Assembly (NCBI GenBank): GCA_038025085.1
Contig: CM076148.1
Coordinates: forward strand, 4,466,501 to 4,530,500
Direction: 5' to 3'
Length of the DNA: 64,000 bases
Source of the DNA: Tetragonia tetragonoides
Lineage: Eukaryota > Streptophyta > Magnoliopsida > Caryophyllales > Aizoaceae
The notes beneath the pieces were generated by a model. That model was not told where the DNA came from, ran no database searches, and was given only the letters and a program-made list of their open reading frames with translations. The translations under genes and the position numbers were made by a program. Positions 1 to 12,400 of this stretch are shown piece by piece (positions within the stretch are counted from its first letter, which is position 1; each line of letters begins with the position of its first letter).

Positions 1-776
1 CATTCTCTTAAGTCAATAGCTTCAGCTAATAAAATAAAACTTACTCCACATTATCTTACCACCGTTTTAACTGTTAATGGTATATGTGAAAATTATTTAG
101 TTTTTTTCTGTCTGCATGGATTATGATTTATCTGGCTTTTTGCTGAGTTAGCTCAGCTGCATTCGTTATGTTGAGGTGAGATAAATTGGGGCGGCGCTCA
201 AAAGAACTGAAGAGGTGGGTGATATACTGATACGTTAAATCAGAGCCGTTAATAATGGTAACGATCTGACAAATGTTAACTGGTTTCAAGGATAATGCAC
301 GTGCTGATTGGGAAGAGAGAGTATAATCAGGTGCGATGCTGACTTGACTACGTGTGTGTGGCCTATTTTTATTGAAATCAGTGACACCATAATTGGTCTA
401 CCTGCCGTCAATTTGGAGATTCTTTGTCGGTTTGATCCAATCTCTAATCAAAACTATTCACTAACACTAACTATAACTACACTAGTATAATTGAAATTAT
501 GAAATTAATTCACTAATTAATTATTTAATTAGTAAAGAAAAGGTACACGAGCAAGCAATTCATAAGAACTTTGAATTTTAATTTAAAATAGTTAATAAGC
601 TTGAGAATAAAATAACATGATTGCAATTAGATATCAATGGCCATATGAGTGGGCCCCATAGGTTTATCAAATAATTGAATACTTATTTATTTGATAGACT
701 CATATGAGCACATGACACCACTCAATACGCATACAAACATGAGTATACACTTGCAGCACTATAAGTTGTAGATTAA
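1..776. other. AT-rich intergenic DNA
   Basis: I see no coding exon or RNA gene here. The short open frames lack codon structure or any recognisable family. The stretch ends at the TAA target duplication of the adjacent Tourist-like MITE. Confidence 0.6.
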
Positions 777-1068
777 GGCTTCATTTGATTCATATGGATA
801 AAACTGAGCTGAACTGAACTGATCTGAACTGAACTAAACTTAATTGATTTTTTGAACTTGACCGTTAACCATTTAAAATTCATCCAAACATAGTCAATAT
901 TGGACTCATTTGAAAGTATTCTTTGAGATGTTTCCGATGACATAATTTTCATCATGAAATTATTTCGAAATGAAAAGTTATATGAGTAATAAAGTTACAC
1001 ATAAACTGAACTGAACTGGACTGAACTGAACTGAATTTAAGTAAAATTAAGATGAATCAAGCAGAGGC
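777..1068. mobile_element. Tourist-like MITE with CTGAA pentamer arrays
   Basis: A 292-bp non-coding element is flanked by TAA at 774-776 and TAA at 1069-1071, the 3-bp duplication expected of PIF/Harbinger-type MITEs. The terminal inverted repeats are imperfect: 12 of 17 positions pair, including an exact TTGATTCAT core. Just inside each end lies an array of ACTGA/CTGAA pentamers, at about 805-840 and 1005-1035. I see no coding capacity. Confidence 0.65.
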
Positions 1069-1071
1069 TAA

Positions 1072-3035
1072 ATATTGCTATTAACTTCTCTTTTTTCTTT
1101 CTTGGTGAACAATATTGCTATTAACTTAAATCCACATGATCAAACACATATGTTGCTCCTGAAATAGTCAAGCTATTTTATTATCTTACTCTTAAGTCTT
1201 GATTTTGACTACGAAATTCAGGACTGAAAATCATTTTTTCAAAGCAGTTAATTTTGAAAAAATAGTTATTATTGTCGATGATGGATACCCTTGGTCGTAA
1301 ACAAAAGAAACACAGTAAATTTTAAGTTTATTATTATATTAACTATTCTTATATGCATGAAGCTGCTAAGTTTTGAGTTTCTTTTAAACAAAATATGTAA
1401 AGAAAATAGCATAACATTACTTTAGATTATAATACAGTTTATCATAAATGACCAAAATGAATATACCGTAATCTTACTATGTATTAAGTATAAAATTGCT
1501 AATCAATTAACTCAACTCTAACTTGACCCTTAAATATATTTGGTGACTACAATCGAGATTCTTACTGTTACATATAATTGGAGTCACTCGTTTGAGGACT
1601 AAACTATATGATGGAGTCATCTCCTAGGATCTTATTTTTGTGATGGATCAATTTCATACAATGCCTACTCTGTTGAAAAAACCCTAACCTCCATCTATTT
1701 CTCTCCCGATTCTTACAGTTCCTCACTCTAAAAAACAGAAGGTTTGTTCAAACACTGCCCAATAGTTTATTTCTTAATAAATTTGCCTCGTGATGGTGAG
1801 TCGTGTGTCCTCTTTATTGGAGGTGTCAATATTCATTCGCTTCTCCATGAATATATTTATAAATCAGATATATCAGTCACTGTCCCCATATCAGTATCTT
1901 AATTAGCTATCGTATGAGAGAGTTAATTAACTTTGTTGACGACAAGGAATCCACGTGTTCTTATTTCCTTTAGTAGAGTCATATTGTTTATTATGCCTTC
2001 TATATATACATATGTATTGAAGGTATACATATGTATTGAAGGTATAGAAACTAGTGTTTGAATTTCTCGTTATTTGGTTGTCCTAGGATTTGAGTGCACT
2101 TCCATTCTTATTCTACATTATTATCTGAAAAAATCCAATATTTACAAGTGAATGTGTTCAAAATAATTAAAAAAACTACCACTAAAGCTATAGGTCAAGT
2201 ATGGTCAACCAATAATCACTTCTGGCTTACTATATGCAGTTGACTGGCAATCTCTGCAGAACTCCCAAAAACATAATAGCAGTACAGATTTACAGTTAGT
2301 GTAAAGATGCCGAAGCATTAATAACAGAATAGTGGAAGCAAATGCACATTTAGCGCATTGATCTCATTAAACAAAACTAGAATCCATGTGGATTTCAGCT
2401 TGGCTTAAGGATACAAATTCTTACAACCAAAATTTTATTCCTCAAAATTGGTAAAACAGATGCGCAACCATTTAATGCAAATTTGTTCAATCACTGGATA
2501 CAACTAGATTTGCATTTGCCCCCGACTTAGGTGCAAACATTTCAGAATCTTGTTTAGTAGCAACTAGCAACCCAAATGGGAAAAGAGTGAAAATAGTTCT
2601 TATGAAATGTTGCATAATATAAACTTGTAATAATAATATAACTTCAAAAATCATCAGTCACATAAATAACCCTTATCATTTTCAGATCTTTAGTGAACAG
2701 AAGAAAAACCGCGTTTTCCTCTTTTCGCGCTGACAATGGATATAATGTACTTCGTTTTGCAAATGTAGACAAAATGATGACACAGCCGTAGCATAGCATC
2801 TATATATTCTGTAGGAGCAATGGGAGCCCTTATCATAATCAACTTGACAAGCCTGTGGCATTGTGGCTAACAAAGAAATTCTTCATGGACCACATTCTGT
2901 AAAGCTTGATCATTTGGCACTAAGGAAATATTACACAAAATATACTGATTTCCCCACACCTCCGGTAATTGTAACAAAAACTCCTTACCAGAGGAGAGGC
3001 TTTCAGCAACTAAATCAAAGTTAATGTCACCAACT
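1072..3035. other. Intergenic DNA and probable 3' UTR of the Rrp17-like gene
   Basis: No gene is supported. Near 2002-2048 a 19-bp unit containing the palindrome ATACATATGTAT is repeated twice in tandem. The few hundred bases just below 3036 probably carry the 3' UTR of the minus-strand gene, but I cannot place its end. Confidence 0.5.
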
Positions 3036-6000
3036 TTAGCGCCCTTTTTTGCTTGTCTTCCCGGCTCTTCTGTCTCTTTTGCTAAGTAGCTTTGTCCGAG
3101 ATCTACCTTTCACTGCTTTTTTAAAAGGCTTCTTCTTGCTCACTGGAATAATTTGCTTTTTACTGGCTTCTCCATTTGACACTGGAGGTAATGTGGCTGA
3201 CTTTTCGGTTGGATGCTTTACTTCTTCATCAGCTATCTCACTTGTAGTAACAGTGACCATGACATCGCCATTTTCATAGGTTGTTGTCCCTTCAACAAAA
3301 AGAAGAAAGTGTAAAGCAGATATGAATCTGGTAGTGTAAAATAAAACATAGGTCACTCTATAAACAAAGAATATTAGATAAGTCTCTTTTATCCCAACCG
3401 TGAGGCATCTGTGCTTTATGCTAAAGGGGCTCTTAGCTCACATGCTCCCCAAAATCATCAGAACACAAAGCCTATCAAGAGTATCCTAGGAGAATACATG
3501 GAAATCATTCATCTCAAAGGATGAATAGTAGGTTATCTTTAGATAAGAATCTTGTCACTATTAACTTTGGCATCTGAAACTTTAGATAAGTTTTCTTTTT
3601 AGGTCCCAAAACATGAACAACAATCAAATTTGCTAACTGCAGTATACAGTGAATGTATAAGATCTTTTGTGTAGCTTTATTGATTTCCCATTATGCAGAA
3701 GACTTCACGACTTCATATCTATCCATAGTTTTACTTTTATAAGTTTATCTACCCCGCCAATAAGTTATTGTTTCATAGATAAGGGGAATTTCTTTTGACA
3801 AGATCTAAAAGTAAAGAATACAAAGGCAGGCAGGGTTACACAAATCATAGATTCATTCACTAAATTAGCAGTAATCATCTTGAAATCCATTCCAAGAGAA
3901 GTTGAAACACAACATTTAAATGCACAGAAAAATTATTTTAAAAACTTGGGAGGGGGGGGGGGGGGAAGAAGAAGTAACAAGATTAAACTACTAGTTTTCA
4001 CATGCTATTTTGTTTAAGCCTTATTAAACACTAACAATTAGAACTGAGACACTTTCTCGGTTCATCTAACAGAGACCTAGAATCCACCAGTTGGACATGG
4101 GGAAAGATCGAGTACCTAATATCAAAATGCGAGATCGTGAAATTTGTATAATTACACAATACAATCAACTATAAGTAAGTGCAAAGACTAGAAAGACCCA
4201 AGACAATACCAGAAACCGATGGTTTAAGCTCAGTTTCATCATCCTTCTCCAGATCCTCACCACCGGCTTCAGCATTATCTGCAGGTGGAGCGCCACCGTT
4301 CAATGCATACTCTTTTTCAAGTTTCCTCTGTGACAAGTAAAAATTAAGTGATGTAAATTCATAATAATCTCTTTAAAAGATTATGCTAAAGCAAACAAGC
4401 ATGAAATTAGCAGGAAACTTCTTAATTTTGCCAAGGAAATTTGGTCTCCAATAGCCAAGGCCTATACTGAGTCAAATATCTAGATGAACCAGTAGCTGCA
4501 ACTGCAAGTCATCTTCACCGGCAGAACAGCATACATTAGACTGCAAATTATCATATTACCTCACACTAGGCCAAACAAGAATTTTAACAAACATGCGAAT
4601 ACAGGGATCTACAATCAAACCATAGCATCTTCACACCAATGAAAGTTTCCATCCAAGTTAAAATTTGAAAAGCTTGTCAACTGGAATTAGATGAAAGGGA
4701 GGGACAAAGCTATTTTCATCTCAGTCAATCTGAATCAAACAGCCACACACATTAGCATTAGGATATCAGTGTTACAGACGTTGGAACTACAGAATGTGGC
4801 ACCAGTTGACATCCAAAATCAGAAGAATCTTTAAAAGCGTATTCATAAATCACAAAGGTCATCTTATCTTATCTTATCTTAGAGCAAGAGCATATATGAT
4901 ATTCTTCATTGTGTTCAACATTATATGAAAAGCCTTTTAGGGGTCCTTCAATATTCAATCAAGAAAGAGTGTGCTTTCCCCATGCTAGGTAGAGTATAAT
5001 CCCATGCAGCAGGGCAATAACTAAATACATAAAATCACATGATCTCCTGGTTCTGCTACGTTGCATCGCTTTGCACCACTCTCCCCCAAACAAATGTCCT
5101 CCAGTAGCTTCTATTTTGGAAATCGGACACTGTTTATAAGATGAAAATTGAAAGGTCCAAGATGAAGCAAATTTCCAAACATACCACCCAAGATTTGAAC
5201 CTGACATGGGTTTGGATCTAACATTGGAGTTATGGAAGGACATAGGAGATCAATAACATACTTCTAGATGAAGCCTTTCAGTTTTATTAACAAAGCAACA
5301 TGAAAACACTTCAAAACGTTTATTGATTTCATTTCCTTGACAAATATCCCCAGATTACATTCAGGTGAAGCATTCTTGTCATTATCAAACCAACCAGGAC
5401 AGCAAGAGGATAATAGCACTATAATTAAGCATCCATGAAAATTTTGACCAGTCCATAATATTATAATATACTTCTGACATTGAACTCCATATATCTTAGA
5501 TAAATGGCAGCTACCACTAAACAGGCAAAATTGCATTTTAGTAATGTAAATCAGAGCAGTAAAGACACTATCAGAATGAAGAATCTAACCTTTTTACGCC
5601 CTTCAATACGCTTGCGCCGTGCTGCTTCTTCTTGCTGCTTATGAGCTTCCTTTCTCCTCTTCTTCTTTCTCTTGTGGAAACCACTTACATAGTCCCTGTT
5701 CCCCCCCAAAAAAAAACCAATTAGTTCCCTATTTCTCAACTGGTTCTTCTCTCTCTCCAGACACCTATTGAGCTGATGCCCGTACTACCCCAGAAAATGG
5801 TCAAGGAAAACACACAACCTAGTCTATGTTTCTATATTAAGCAATCTAATTCAGTAGACACAGAGGTTTATATGCAAGTGTCGAGTCGGTTTATTTTCCA
5901 TTCTCCACCATTCAGCAATCTCCCAACCCAAATCTAATCTTAAACAAAGGTCTAATTGATATATATGCAGCTATTTTATGCTTCAATAGCAAGCGTATCT

Positions 6001-7290
6001 CTTCAGAACCAGAAGCTGTAAATTCAGTAGCTAACAAAAGAACAATCCTACTTTGCATTTGCTAGCCATAGCCAATAAAAGCTAAATCAAGAGATACTTA
6101 GTCACATATTGACATTTGACAGGCGCAATTACCAAGTCCGTTCTAATCTTTAGTCTCTGCTATTTTTACCAACAAAATTGTAAAATCCCCATATTATAGT
6201 CTTGGTATGAGACTATGAGTTGGATATAGTGATTGTGAGCTTGTTAGTAAGTGATATAATAACTATGGTTATGTACCAAATGAGCACAACTGTTACAAAA
6301 GTTACTTCCATCTCTAAGCTCTCTTTCACTCGCTCTCTCTCTCTCTCTCTCGCCAGTTCTCGGCCCCTCCTTGCCTTCTCTCACTTCTTATTTCTTTTGC
6401 TGTAACTCTTAATATAAGCTCTAATCTTCCCTAATTTCCAGTCATAATCCCTGTTCATATCAAAACAAAATTCTTCGCTACCAAAGTCACTAATTTCTTT
6501 GAGTCTATTTTGGTTATTACAAATCAGTAATTTCATGCCTAAACATACCCAGCAATGATGCCAATGATACCCCCACGATGTTATCCCATCCACACTCGCT
6601 CCAACCCTACCACCCCCAGAAAGGCCCTAACTTTAGATTTCCTCCCAAAAAAAATTTCCAAATTGAAGGCTAACTAGAAACATGTCTAGTTTAAGTGCTA
6701 CTTTAGGTCTAGCCCCTAATTTATTCTCCTACAGCTAAAGACAGCACTTCAGAACTGTAACCCATATCATAAAATTCAGCATGTATGACAAAACTCTATT
6801 CTATATTATTTTTCCATGAATTCTTCACAACCCACATCGCTAAATTCATATACCATAACACCAAACAATCATACACAGGGAAAAAAAACAATTTAAAATG
6901 CAACCCAGTCACAAAATCCCTGCTTCAAGAAAACCCTACTTAGTTCCCTACCATTTCAAAATTGGGTCTTTTATAATTTCTTTCTCAAGCAAGCTAACAT
7001 AAGGGCAACCTTAAAAGGGCAAACTATATGAGTATAAACCCTAGATTGTAAACTAAATAGAACTTCTTATAAGCAAAAATCCAGCTAACAAAGTTCATCA
7101 TTTTATGAAAAAAGACAACAAATTTGAAAAGTTTATAGCAAAAAGAAGGGGAAAAAAGGCCCTAAAAAGAAGAAGAACATTACTGTAAGTCTTTCTCGTT
7201 GAAAGCGATGGAAAGAGCTTTGTTTTTGAGAGCTCTCTTCCTTATGTGTTTCCCCTTTGTCAGCGTCGCAGGTTCTCCGTCTCCTTCCAT
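3036..7290 (-). CDS. RRP17: Rrp17/Nop25-type ribosomal RNA-processing protein (nucleolar)
   Basis: Four exons on the minus strand give a 194-residue protein: 7184-7290, 5590-5695, 4210-4327 and 3036-3289 (about 1 base of uncertainty at the exon 1 donor). Junctions are GT-AG and the frame closes exactly (107, 106, 118 and 254 bp). The N-terminal half carries the Nop25/Rrp17 signature: KGKHIRKRALKNKALSIAF, then DYVSGFHKRKKKRRKEAHKQ, a strongly basic coiled-coil-like stretch rich in Glu, Gln and Arg. The C-terminal third is Ser/Thr-rich and ends in a basic tail (KKKPFKKAVKGRSRTK...KRDRRAGKTSKKGR) suited to nucleolar targeting. In yeast Rrp17 acts as an exonuclease in 5' pre-rRNA processing; the same broad role is inferred here. 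A compound microsatellite lies 22 bp upstream of the start codon. The family call is firm; the exact plant function is not. Confidence 0.88.
3951..3966. repeat. Homopolymer G tract in intron 3 of the Rrp17-like gene
   Basis: A run of consecutive Gs interrupted by a single A lies in the third intron, with no other structure around it. Similar runs occur near 32765 (C) and 33691 (G). They mark places where sequencing or assembly length errors are likely. Confidence 0.7.
4860..4881. repeat. (ATCTT)4 microsatellite
   Basis: Four tandem copies of a TCTTA-type pentamer lie inside an intron of the Rrp17-like gene. Confidence 0.7.
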
Positions 7291-7309
7291 TATCGCCAAC
7301 ACCGGCGAC

Positions 7310-7312
<3 letters not shown>

Positions 7313-7397
<85 letters not shown>
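7313..7397. repeat. Compound (AG)22(TG)20 microsatellite in the Rrp17-like leader
   Basis: Twenty-two AG dinucleotides run directly into about twenty TG dinucleotides. On the minus strand this reads (CA)n(CT)n and ends 22 bp before the start codon at 7290, so it lies in the 5' UTR or core promoter. Open frames running across it encode only alternating Arg-Glu and Cys-Val and are artefacts. Confidence 0.9.
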
Positions 7398-7399
<2 letters not shown>

Positions 7400-7524
7400 C
7401 GTTTCTTTTTTTTGCGGAAATTGTAGTGTTAATGGGCTGTGAGTTTTGTGTGTCGTTTTGGTTTCAGTTTTTTCACATTGTTGGACTTGAATGTTTTTTT
7501 CTAGAAAATTTTGGACACAACCAG

Positions 7525-7598
7525 CCCAAGCCCAATACCAAGCCCGATGCTAAGCCCAATCCCAAGACCAAGCCCGAGGCTAAGCCCAAGCCCAATAT
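7525..7598. repeat. AAGCCC-type minisatellite
   Basis: Short units built on AAGCCCAA, AAGCCCGA and AAGACC are repeated about ten times. The plus-strand translation is Pro/Lys-rich, but it has no start or coding context of its own. Confidence 0.55.
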
Positions 7599-9413
7599 TA
7601 AGGTCCAAGAAATTCCAAGTTGGGCCATTACACAGAAAATTTTAAGTCGGGCCTTGCAGGTGGCGGTTTTTTCTTTTTTCTTTTGAGGGATCGAGGGCAA
7701 AAGTTTTGATTTTGATTTGATAGGGAAAATCGAAGAGTAGAAAGAGATCAAAATCAAATACTCAACTTTATAATTGGGGGAAATATTCGGGAACATCTGA
7801 AGAGAAAATAAAATTATCAATATTATGTTCTCTGTATCACGTTGTTTCGGGTTTATTTAATTGAAAGAAGTGGTGTAGACAAATTATATTATAGATTTGA
7901 TATTTTTTTCCGCCTCATTTTTAATGATATTAGTTGATCATTTTGATTAATTTAACTGGTAAGTTTTTGTGGGTTGATATTATGTATTTGATAAAAAATA
8001 ATAAATAAATAACCTTTAGTTACATAGACATATTAACCTAATTTGCAACAACATATTTGAGTGTTCGACATATACCAATTTAAAATAAAATAAAAAATAA
8101 CTTATGTCACGCCTCATTTAGAAAGATATTTATAAGCGAGTACAAAAATAAAACAATAACATAAATAGCATGCCCTAACAATACTTCAACAATTTTACAT
8201 CTCTTGTTTACCTGTCATTAGGCAACTAATTATTTGTTCCATAATCAAAGAATATCATGACGCAAAGTAAACTTGACGCCTAATGCCTTTCTGATTGGCG
8301 GAAATGACCAAACATGTTGCAACCACCTAAAAGTGAACATTTATTGTTAACATCTTAAGTAATGTTTCTTCTTTATCACATTAATTTGTAGAATGACACA
8401 CTCAATTTTTGCATTCTCTCTCCTCTCTGTAATAGGTTTGTCAAATAATTAGATCCGCCTCTCACTTCCACCGGAGTTGTTCTAATATCTTTGTATTGCT
8501 TCCACGAGAGTTGCTCTGGCTTTTTGAAAATGGTGCTACTCATTCATTGCCTTACTAGCTTAAGGATGTGCTCTTTTTAACTAAAAATTACAAATGTGAG
8601 AGAAAAAAAATATTGTATACATGAACTAAATTGAAAAAGGTCAGGGGAATGTAATTTGTACTCCTTAACTTAAGGAAAATTTAATGGCATTAATTCTTTT
8701 ATGAGGCGACAAAACACAAAAGTATCGTTATTTGATGTTAAGAAGGTATCACTTTTCATCCAATAGTATCACTTTTTCGCAACCTCATACATGAGGTACT
8801 CTCATATAAATTTTTGTATTATAAGATGCGCTCTCTTTTGAATTATCAAAAAAAAAGATGCGCTCTCTCTTGATGTTTTCAAAATTTTATATATACATAA
8901 AACGTGAACGTATTATTTTCCCTTGAATTGAATTGACTGAAGAGAATTCTTTTTTTTTTTTTTTGCTAATCGACTGAAGAGAACTTAACGGACCTAAAAT
9001 GATTCCAAAATAAATGAAAAAGAACATACATTGCCCATGAAAGCTGGAACTTTTTCTAAAAAAAAGACGTAAAAAAAGAGAGAAAATGAAGCGCAAAAAA
9101 GTAGAAAAAATCTGCTGGGCCGCGCTGGCTGCGCACTGGGTTTCAGCTGTACAAGTTAACGTGCCGACGACTCAACCGGTGAAACGACTTTATCAAACTC
9201 ATTCCCAATCCCCAAACCCACTCGCATAGTGTCGCGCGTATCCAACACCCACCCCCAATTGTCAATTGACCCACCTATCATCAAACTCCAAGTCTTCAAC
9301 CGAGAACACCAAAAAATTTAAAAAAAAAAAAAACCACTCCAAACCCAAAAATCCAAAATCCCCAATTCTCAATTTAACCCTAATTTCTTAAACCCCTCCA
9401 AAAAAAACAAAAA
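7599..9413. other. Divergent intergenic region between the Rrp17-like gene and SPHK
   Basis: This is the head-to-head spacer between the two genes. I see no exon. Most of it is AT-rich. The last 300 bases before 9414 are C- and A-rich and are the likely promoter and 5' UTR of the sphingosine kinase gene. Confidence 0.5.
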
Positions 9414-12400
9414 ATGGACCAACCAATTACACAATCACCAATAATAATCTCCGATCAAGTCACCGTTAACGGCGAACTAACGACGTTAACCTTTCACTCA
9501 GACGGAAACCTCCGGTGGCTTCACGCCGGCAAAGAAAAATGCTTATCGTTGAATAAAGAGGTTCTCGGGATACTTCAAGAAGGTTCTAGAATTATCATCA
9601 CATGTGCTGTCGAGAGCAGTGGTGGTGGGATTCTATGTTGCGCGACTCAGGGAGTTATGGTGAGGAGGAGCTTTGTTCTTCAGCCTTGCTCTGATGAGTC
9701 TCTACGTGTTTGGGTCCAGAAGCTTCGAGAATATCTTGGTTCTCTAGGTACATTATTTGCACTAATCTAATTTATACTGTGCAATTATTTCGAAGTTATT
9801 TTTGTGTGATCTTGCTATTATTAGTAATTCAGTAAAGATTGCATTTTTTGCTTTACCCTGTTTGGCTAGCTGCTTTTATGTTAATTTTTATTTTGGTTCT
9901 TGGGCAAGTTGCATTTGGGTGATCTGGGTTGGTAGATGACTAGATGTAATTCATTAAAAAATATATGATCTTGGAACTTGTGGTAATAGACGAGTTATAG
10001 ACTTATAGTTGTTTAAGGTTAAGCTCAAATGGAACTTTGCCTATGGCCTGAATTGGTGATTATCTGATTAATTATACTTTGGTCAACATTGGTGTTCAAG
10101 TGACCTGAAAAGAGCCAGTGATGAACAAGTTTTCATTGGGATGATAATGAACTAAATTAAGTATCTTACTATATCACCCTCGACGTTGTAAAGCTGCACG
10201 CTAGTCGACGACTCTTCAATCGAGAGTCTTGAGGGAGGTGGTCTCCTTGCATTTGAAGGCATAAGTGATAAGACTACATGATAGAGTTGGCGGGAGCTTC
10301 TTAAGAAGTGTAGGGTATGCTTTGGTTTGGACAACATTGGGAATAGGTAATTTGATTGCTTATCAATCAATGGGATTGGCATAAGCTGAATTGGTTTTTG
10401 AGATTTTACTGATCTCATTCTTTAATTCAGCCTTTAAGATTTTGGTTAAAAATCTGTGTAGAACATGTACATGTATAGTTGTGATGATGATCATGTTTAC
10501 ATTGACATAGATCGACCAAAAAGGCTATTTGTTTTGGTGAACCCTTATGGCGGGAAGAAATCTGCGTCAAAGGTATTTGTCGAGACTGTGCAGCCACTGC
10601 TTGAAGATGCACAAATCAAGTTTACGCTACAAGGTGTGTACTTTCTCTTCTCTCTGAGTTACTGTCTACTGCCTGAAGAGTTTGATACTTAGTTCCCCTG
10701 CCCTGTTGATGTTATTGGTGATGCTGTTCATAGAAACTCAATATCGGCAACATGCAATGGAACTTGCTCATGGACTAGATCTTACCAAGTATGATGGAAT
10801 TGTTTGTGTCAGTGGAGATGGCATCTTGGTCGAGGTAGGTTGTTGCTCATTCAATGCCTTTAATGGTGTTGTAGTTTTAAGGCCCTTTTTGTGTTTGGAG
10901 CAAACTTAACTCAATATATGCATATAAATTGGAGCAGGTGGTTCATTTACATCATAATTGGTAAGTATGTGTGGTATGGTTGAGGTTAATTCTTGGTCTC
11001 TAGGGGCCAATTTATACTTCTATTTTTTTTTTTTTATTGTTTGGGCATTGGGGTTTTTGTAAAAGATGAACCCTAAAGGCATACATATGAAGCTGTAATA
11101 GCTTGTGTTTCCCATAGTCTGTATTTGTCTTCAGTCTTATCTCCCTGTCCTGTGTAAAATGCATATGCTAATTGCTTACTTAAATTTGGCCTGTCTTTCA
11201 TCCTATGCAGAAGTAGTAAGATAGAGCTTTCTGTTTTATGTGAATGACATTTCTTTTATTCTCAGTTCTTATTTTTTCATTCAGCAAATAATAAAATTTG
11301 TCCTTCTTGTAAAGTGCTTGGTGTCTCTATTGTGAATGTTGTTTTAATACTGAATTGCATGTTATTTACTTGCACTGTAAACTTTAGTAGGTGGTAAATG
11401 GCTTGCTGCAAAGAGACGATTGGGATACTGCTATCAAGATTCCTCTTGGAGTGATTCCTGCAGGTACTATGTTATACCATGCCATGAGCTAGAATATGGG
11501 GGAAAGGAAATTTTGGTACTTCACAAGAGTTCTTCCGGACCTAGTTTAGATACTCCATTAAGTGGATTCAAACTTGTCAGATACATTTTGACATGCATAT
11601 GAAATTAAAAGTTCATTCTGGGGCTTCTTACATTAGACATGCAATAGGGAAAATGCCACATTGTTACCATGGATAGACCGCTAATTTGATCTGCTTCTCT
11701 TACTCTTCTGTTAACATTGCTGGATGCAGGAACTGGAAATGGTATGGCAAAATCTTTATTGGATTCAGTTGGTCATTCTTGTTCTGCATTTAATGCTATT
11801 CTTGCAGTTATTCAAGGTTAGTAAAGTTCTGATGGTAACAATGTCATATTTTTGTCGCATTATTATTTCATCTGACCATCATATATTTCTTCTATGACAG
11901 GGCATAAACGCTCACTTGATGTTGCTACTGTTTCACAGGGAAAAACAAGGTTTTTTAGCGTTTTGATGCTTGCATGGGGTAATAAGGCCATCTGTCCAGA
12001 TTGTATTAAAATAAATTATATTCTGTTTTAAGATCTTTCTGCCTGCTTCATTTGTTTACCCTCTTTTCTTGAATGTTTAATTGTGTGCTAGGTCTCGTGG
12101 CGGACATAGACATTGAATCAGAGAAATGGAGGTGGATGGGAAGTGCTCGTTTAGATCTCTATGTATGTTATATTGTTATGCACCTTATTCTCTGTTAGTC
12201 ATAAATGCAAGAAGGCAATAAAACAGCAATTTGGCTATCCATCTATGAACACTTTTTGAATAATCACTTTTTTAAACATGAAATTTTCTTAGCTTAGTTG
12301 ATTGCAGGACCAGTACCATCATGCATCTTTATGTGGTTTTAGTCGGTTTTTTTTTTTCCTGGAATGTATAGCATCACTGATACTTTTGTTGCTTTCTTAT

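Noticed and set aside
7199..7686. Plus-strand frames with Arg-Glu and Cys-Val repeats and a Pro-Lys tail
   Set aside because: They are translations of the AG/TG microsatellite and the AAGCCC minisatellite, and they overlap exon 1 of the minus-strand Rrp17-like gene.
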